A stretch of 9,001 bases of DNA, from contig JALQXE010000111.1 in the NCBI GenBank assembly GCA_023263235.1, forward strand, positions 1 through 9,001, given 5' to 3'. This DNA is from Sediminibacterium sp. GTDB lineage: Bacteria > Bacteroidota > Bacteroidia > Chitinophagales > Chitinophagaceae. Shown one piece after another: positions 6,135 to 9,001 of the stretch (positions are counted from its first letter, which is position 1; every line of letters begins with the position of its first letter). Under the pieces are notes generated by a model. That model worked only from the letters and a program-made list of their open reading frames with translations, was not told the origin of the DNA and did no database searches. Made by a program: the position numbers and the translations under genes.

Positions 6135-6767
6135 ATGGAAAAATCCTACAATAAATTATTGGAGAATAATAAAAAATGGGTGGCAGAGCAGCTTGCTTTA
6201 GATCCTAATTTTTTTAATAATTTGGCCAATACTCAAAATCCAGAGTATTTATGGATTGGTTGTTCCGATAGTAGAGTACCTGCAAATCAAATTACTGGAA
6301 CAAAACCAGGTGATGTATTTGTTCACAGAAATATTGCAAATATGGTAGTACACAGTGATATGAATATGTTAAGTGTATTGTCTTATGCAGTGGAAGTTTT
6401 ACAAGTAAAGCATATCATTGTTTGCGGTCATTATGGATGTGGTGGTGTTTTGGCTGCCATGACCAATAAACAGTTTGGACTAATTGATAATTGGTTAAGA
6501 CATTTAAAAGATGTTTATAGAGTAAATTATCAAGAATTAGATGCCATTGTTAATGAGGAAGAAAGAGCAAGACGTTTTGTGGAATTAAATGTCATTGAGC
6601 AAGTATTTCATTTGGGAAAAACCTCTATAGTGCAAAATGCATGGAAACGCAATCAAGATTTGCATCTTCATGGTTGGGCGTATGATGTAAAAGATGGACT
6701 TATAAAGGATTTGGGGGTAAATTTTAAAAACACCAACGACTTACATAGTGTTTATCATTTAGACTAA
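6135..6767 (+). CDS. can: Beta-class carbonic anhydrase, Can type
   Basis: This is a zinc enzyme interconverting CO2 and bicarbonate in the cytosol, supplying bicarbonate for carboxylases. The 210 residues are close to E. coli Can (220). The zinc ligands are Cys43 and Asp45 in CSDSR (43-47), His99 and Cys102 in GHYGCGG (98-104), with Arg47 completing the Asp-Arg dyad. Several stretches nearly match E. coli Can as I recall it: EYLWIGCSDSRVPA, VFVHRNIANMV, HIIVCGHYGCGGV, LNVIEQVFHLG and LHGWAYDVKDGLIKDL. Residues Val-Phe-Val-His-Arg at 61-65 fit the type whose activity is controlled by pH or bicarbonate, but that is not proven here. It is transcribed away from the CLC cluster. A weak hairpin and 80 bp separate it from the fucosidase gene, so it is probably a single-gene unit. 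Confidence 0.96.
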   Translation: MEKSYNKLLENNKKWVAEQLALDPNFFNNLANTQNPEYLWIGCSDSRVPANQITGTKPGDVFVHRNIANMVVHSDMNMLSVLSYAVEVLQVKHIIVCGHYGCGGVLAAMTNKQFGLIDNWLRHLKDVYRVNYQELDAIVNEEERARRFVELNVIEQVFHLGKTSIVQNAWKRNQDLHLHGWAYDVKDGLIKDLGVNFKNTNDLHSVYHLD

Positions 6768-6792
6768 TATTTCATTTTTCGATTATCCTCAT

Positions 6793-6818
6793 AAAGCACG
6801 TTTATTTATTGCTTTTTT
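6793..6818 (+). terminator. Weak possible terminator after carbonic anhydrase
   Basis: AAAGCA at 6793-6798 pairs with TGCTTT at 6810-6815 around an 11-nt AT-rich loop. The T-run continues to 6818. The stem is short and AU-rich, so this is only a candidate. It may instead overlap the promoter of the fucosidase gene. Confidence 0.3.
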
Positions 6819-6847
6819 ATTTAAATTTAGCAAAGAATAAATGGCAT

Positions 6848-8179
6848 ATGAAAAAAATCCTTCTACCCCTAGCTTGTTTTTTATTTTTACAAACGCAAGC
6901 ACAAAATCTTAACCAAATTTATAACCCTTCGCCAGGAAATATAGTGGCGAGGTCCGCTTTTCAGGATAGGAAATTTGGTATGTTTATTCATTGGGGAGCA
7001 TCAAGTGTGCTGGGGGATGGCGAATGGGTTATGGAGAACCATGGCATTCAAACAAGTGACTATAAAAAATTAATTCAACTTTTTAATCCAATTCAATTTG
7101 ATGCTGCGAAATGGGTGAGCACTGCTAAAAATGCAGGTATGAAGTATATTGTATTTATTACTAGGCATCACGATGGTTTTTCAAATTGGGATACTAAATA
7201 TTCAGATTGGAAAATAACCAATACACCATACAAGCAAGACGTTTTAAAAATGTTGGCTGCTGAATGTAAAAAGCAGGGAATTGAATTGGGTTTATATTAT
7301 TCTACATTGGATTGGAGTCGTGACGATTATCCTTATGAAACTGGAAGAACAGGAAAAAAATCGGGACGTACACAAAAAAGCAACTATGCATCTTACTTAC
7401 AATTCATGAAAAATCAGTTAACGGAATTGCTAACGAATTATGGACCTATTTCATGCATTTGGTTTGATGGCCATTGGGATCAAACCAATCCTGAAGGATC
7501 TGCTGACCGTACTTCCAGAATTGACTGGAAGTATGATGAAATTTATGGCTTAATTCATAAGCTACAACCTAGTTGTATGATTGGCAATAATCATCACTTA
7601 ACTCCCATAAATGGCGAAGATTTTCAGATGTTTGAACAAGATTTACCTGGACAAAATAAATCTGGATTAAGTTTTCAAACTGCTTCAGCGCTTCCATTAG
7701 AATCCTGTGTGACTATGAATGATAGCTGGGGTTTTAAAATTAATGACCATCATTATAAAACCTATCCAGAAGTAATTAGAACACTGGTGGGTGCAGCAGG
7801 GCGCAATACTAATTTATTATTAAATGTAGGTCCAATGTCCAATGGCGAAATAGGCAATGAATTTAGCGACACACTTGCTTTGGTGGGGAATTGGACAAAA
7901 CAATTTGGTGCCAGTGTATATGGAACCAGGGGTGGGCCAATGGTTGCTGAAAATTGGGGCGTTACTACTCAAAATAAAGATTTTGTTTATTTACATATTT
8001 TTGAAAAGCCAGTAAATGAAGTCATTACAATACCTGGTGAATACAATGCAGAAACCATATTAGTACTAAATAATGGTAGTTGGATGAAGGGTAAATTTAC
8101 AAAGGAAGGTTTGCAAATTGACCTTACCAATGTAAAGTTATTTGCACCCGATTTGATTTTAAAATTATCAAAAAAATAA
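6848..8179 (+). CDS. Secreted GH29 alpha-L-fucosidase
   Basis: This glycoside hydrolase should release fucose from glycans in the periplasm or outside the cell, by a double-displacement mechanism. I choose the ATG at 6848, giving 443 residues: it is followed directly by a Sec signal peptide (MKKILLPLACF, ending QTQA-QN near residue 18). The in-frame TTG upstream at 6809 would put a polar stretch before the signal. The catalytic domain shows FGMFIHWG (43-50), RHHDGFSNWD (106-115), GLYYSTLDWS (148-157) and the nucleophile Asp207 in CIWFDGHWD. Glu285 in LPLESC, followed by MNDSWGF, is the candidate acid/base, with Leu where a Trp is common. GAAGRNTNLLLNVGP (315-329) is typical for GH29. The last 70-80 residues look like the short beta-sandwich found after the barrel. 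No sugar-uptake genes adjoin it, except the TonB receptor downstream, whose substrate is unknown. Confidence 0.94.
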   Translation: MKKILLPLACFLFLQTQAQNLNQIYNPSPGNIVARSAFQDRKFGMFIHWGASSVLGDGEWVMENHGIQTSDYKKLIQLFNPIQFDAAKWVSTAKNAGMKYIVFITRHHDGFSNWDTKYSDWKITNTPYKQDVLKMLAAECKKQGIELGLYYSTLDWSRDDYPYETGRTGKKSGRTQKSNYASYLQFMKNQLTELLTNYGPISCIWFDGHWDQTNPEGSADRTSRIDWKYDEIYGLIHKLQPSCMIGNNHHLTPINGEDFQMFEQDLPGQNKSGLSFQTASALPLESCVTMNDSWGFKINDHHYKTYPEVIRTLVGAAGRNTNLLLNVGPMSNGEIGNEFSDTLALVGNWTKQFGASVYGTRGGPMVAENWGVTTQNKDFVYLHIFEKPVNEVITIPGEYNAETILVLNNGSWMKGKFTKEGLQIDLTNVKLFAPDLILKLSKK

Positions 8180-8214
8180 ATTGATTATCAATTTGTTATA
8201 AGGGTATTTTTTTT
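8170..8214 (+). terminator. AT-rich hairpin after the fucosidase, possible terminator
   Basis: AAATTGAT (8178-8185) and ATCAATTT (8187-8194) form a perfect palindrome around one T. Outside it, the A-run ending at 8178 can pair with TATTTTTTT at 8205-8213, leaving a bulge on the right side. The structure overlaps the fucosidase stop codon and ends in eight Ts, so it may terminate transcription despite having little GC. It could instead be a protein-binding palindrome. Confidence 0.4.
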
Positions 8215-8224
8215 CATCTTTAAA

Positions 8225-8268
8225 GTTAATATTAAGTTCACACTGAGGTAACAATTTGGTAACATTAG
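8225..8268 (+). promoter_or_regulatory. Four 11-bp-phased repeat units, possible response-regulator box
   Basis: Four consecutive 11-bp units start at 8225, 8236, 8247 and 8258. All four have G at position 1, T at 3, A at 5, A at 7 and T at 9 (consensus GKTMAYANT). The last two both contain GGTAACA exactly. On the other strand these two read TGTTACC, an AAAT spacer, then TGTTACC: a 7-bp repeat with a 4-bp AT spacer, the layout of Pho boxes bound by PhoB-type regulators. The array ends just before a possible -7 element of the TonB-receptor gene, where an activator would bind. The regulator is not identified. Confidence 0.5.
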
Positions 8269-8273
8269 AGTCT

Positions 8274-8281
8274 AATATTTG
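8274..8281 (+). promoter_or_regulatory. Possible -7 promoter element of the TonB-receptor gene
   Basis: AATATTTG matches the Bacteroidota -7 consensus TAnnTTTG in five of the six fixed positions and lies 21 bp before the GTG start. A TTTG at 8255-8258 could be the -33 element, but the 15-bp spacing is shorter than usual. An activator bound to the repeats overlapping it could compensate. Confidence 0.35.
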
Positions 8282-8302
8282 CGGTACAAATAAATCCATA
8301 CC

Positions 8303-9001
8303 GTGAAAAGGCTATTTATACTTACTGCAATCATTTTTTCTACTTTATTTGCGCAAGCACAAAAAGCAAAATTATCTGGAAAGATTACCAATACAAAAAA
8401 CGAGGTATTAATTGGAGTAACTGTTAGCCTTAAGGCAGATAGAACACAATCTACCAAAACGGATGTTGAGGGCCGCTATTCATTTTCAATAGACATTAAC
8501 AAGGAATATACTTTAACAGGTTCTTATGTTGGATATAAGGAAAATACTATTACAGTTAAGGCAACCAAAGCTGGAGAAGAAGTGGATGCTAATTTATTAT
8601 TAGAAGAAGCGAATAAAAAGTTAACCGATGTTGTGGTTAGCGCAAGCAAAGGAACCAATAAAGGGGCAACAGATAACGCCTTAATCGCTTTTCAAAAAAA
8701 TACAAATACAGTTGCTTCCGTAATATCAGCAGAATCCATTAAAAGAAGTCCAGACAGAAATACTGCAGAAATTTTAAAAAGAACTCCAGGCGCCTCTATT
8801 CAGGAAGGTAAATATATTATAGTGAGAGGTTTGGCAGATAGATACAATCAGGCAATGTTAAACGGAATACTTTTAACAAGTACAGAGCCAGATCGTAAAA
8901 CTTTTTCTTTTGACTTATTCCCTTCTCAAATTATTGATAATATTATTATTAATAAAGCATTTGTACCTGAATTGCCAGGTGAATGGGCAGGAGGGTTAAT
9001 T
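8303..9001 (+). CDS. TonB-dependent outer-membrane receptor, N-terminal part (3' end outside window)
   Basis: This is the first 233 residues of a large beta-barrel receptor importing a ligand with energy from TonB. The start is GTG at 8303; an in-frame TAA at 8291 excludes any earlier start, and the signal peptide (MKRLFILTAI..., ending FAQAQ at 20) follows at once. Residues 22-100 form a carboxypeptidase-regulatory-like beta domain (LSGKITN, GVTVSLK, TDVEGRYSFSI, GSYVGYKE). The TonB-box region is LTDVVVSAS at 107-115. The plug domain follows: SPDRNTAEILKRTPGASIQEGK (149-170), YIIVRGLADRYNQAMLNG (171-188) and TFSFDLFPSQIIDNI (200-214). It lacks the SusC-type GYGTQKK signature and no SusD gene precedes it, so it is not a standard SusC. 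Receptors of this plug type are usually annotated simply as TonB-dependent receptors; iron or phosphorus compounds are possible ligands, but nothing here decides. It does not overlap the fucosidase transcript unit. Confidence 0.9.
   Translation, partial: MKRLFILTAIIFSTLFAQAQKAKLSGKITNTKNEVLIGVTVSLKADRTQSTKTDVEGRYSFSIDINKEYTLTGSYVGYKENTITVKATKAGEEVDANLLLEEANKKLTDVVVSASKGTNKGATDNALIAFQKNTNTVASVISAESIKRSPDRNTAEILKRTPGASIQEGKYIIVRGLADRYNQAMLNGILLTSTEPDRKTFSFDLFPSQIIDNIIINKAFVPELPGEWAGGLI

Noticed and set aside
6822..6829. TAAATTTA as -7 element of the fucosidase gene
   Set aside because: It is one base off the fixed consensus but lies in very AT-rich DNA with no good -33 TTG at normal spacing.
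6809..6847. Upstream TTG start for the fucosidase
   Set aside because: It would place a 13-residue extension before a perfect Sec signal peptide that begins at the ATG at 6848.
2..8179. One polysaccharide-utilisation locus joining SusD and the fucosidase
   Set aside because: More than 5 kb of unrelated genes, including an opposite-strand cluster, and strong terminators separate them.
8272..8457. Minus-strand open frame across the receptor start
   Set aside because: It covers the signal peptide and promoter region of the TonB receptor and has no domain.
1..9001. Mobile element, CRISPR array, defence system or biosynthetic cluster
   Set aside because: There are no transposase or integrase genes, no spacer-repeat arrays, no tRNA and no toxin, nuclease or synthase domains; all long genes are assigned to known families.

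Overview
The window looks like a chromosomal segment of a Bacteroidota bacterium, most likely near Chitinophagaceae (inference). The reasons are a SusD/RagB-family lipoprotein, a TonB-dependent receptor with a carboxypeptidase-regulatory-like N-terminal domain, Sec signal peptides ending in AQAQ-type sites, AT-rich intergenic DNA and starts without clear Shine-Dalgarno sequences. There are no RNA genes, CRISPR arrays, transposases or phage genes. Coding density is high; the largest gap is 163 bp (1607-1769).

Layout. Bases 2-1606 hold a SusD-like gene that lacks only its extreme 5' end. Its codon use suggests high expression. Two GC-rich terminators that are near-copies of each other follow it, with a long imperfect inverted repeat between them. 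Next come two same-strand genes that probably form an operon: an AdiC/PotE-like amino-acid transporter (1770-3089) and a DDAH/arginine-deiminase-fold hydrolase (3138-4007). A set of overlapping AT-only hairpins lies between them. The hydrolase ends 2 bp from a minus-strand cluster read in the order small CBU_0592-like membrane protein (5841-6077), CLC-type anion transporter (4571-5818) and GNAT acetyltransferase (4010-4564). The CLC protein has the signature of the fluoride-exporting CLC-F branch rather than of chloride channels.

On the plus strand, divergent from that cluster, is a Can-type beta-carbonic anhydrase (6135-6767). A secreted GH29 alpha-L-fucosidase (6848-8179) follows, and then the 5' part of a non-SusC TonB-dependent receptor (8303 to the window edge). 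The 123-bp region before the receptor carries four 11-bp-phased repeat units just upstream of a possible -7 promoter element. This resembles a binding site for an OmpR/PhoB-type response regulator.

Taken together this is mostly housekeeping and nutrient-uptake content: glycan capture (SusD), fucose release (GH29), outer-membrane uptake (TonB receptor), arginine-type amino-acid import and hydrolysis, CO2/bicarbonate interconversion and probable fluoride resistance. I see no clear novel multi-gene system. The best leads are the phased repeats before the receptor, the transporter-hydrolase pair, the CLC-F reassignment and the duplicated terminator pair.
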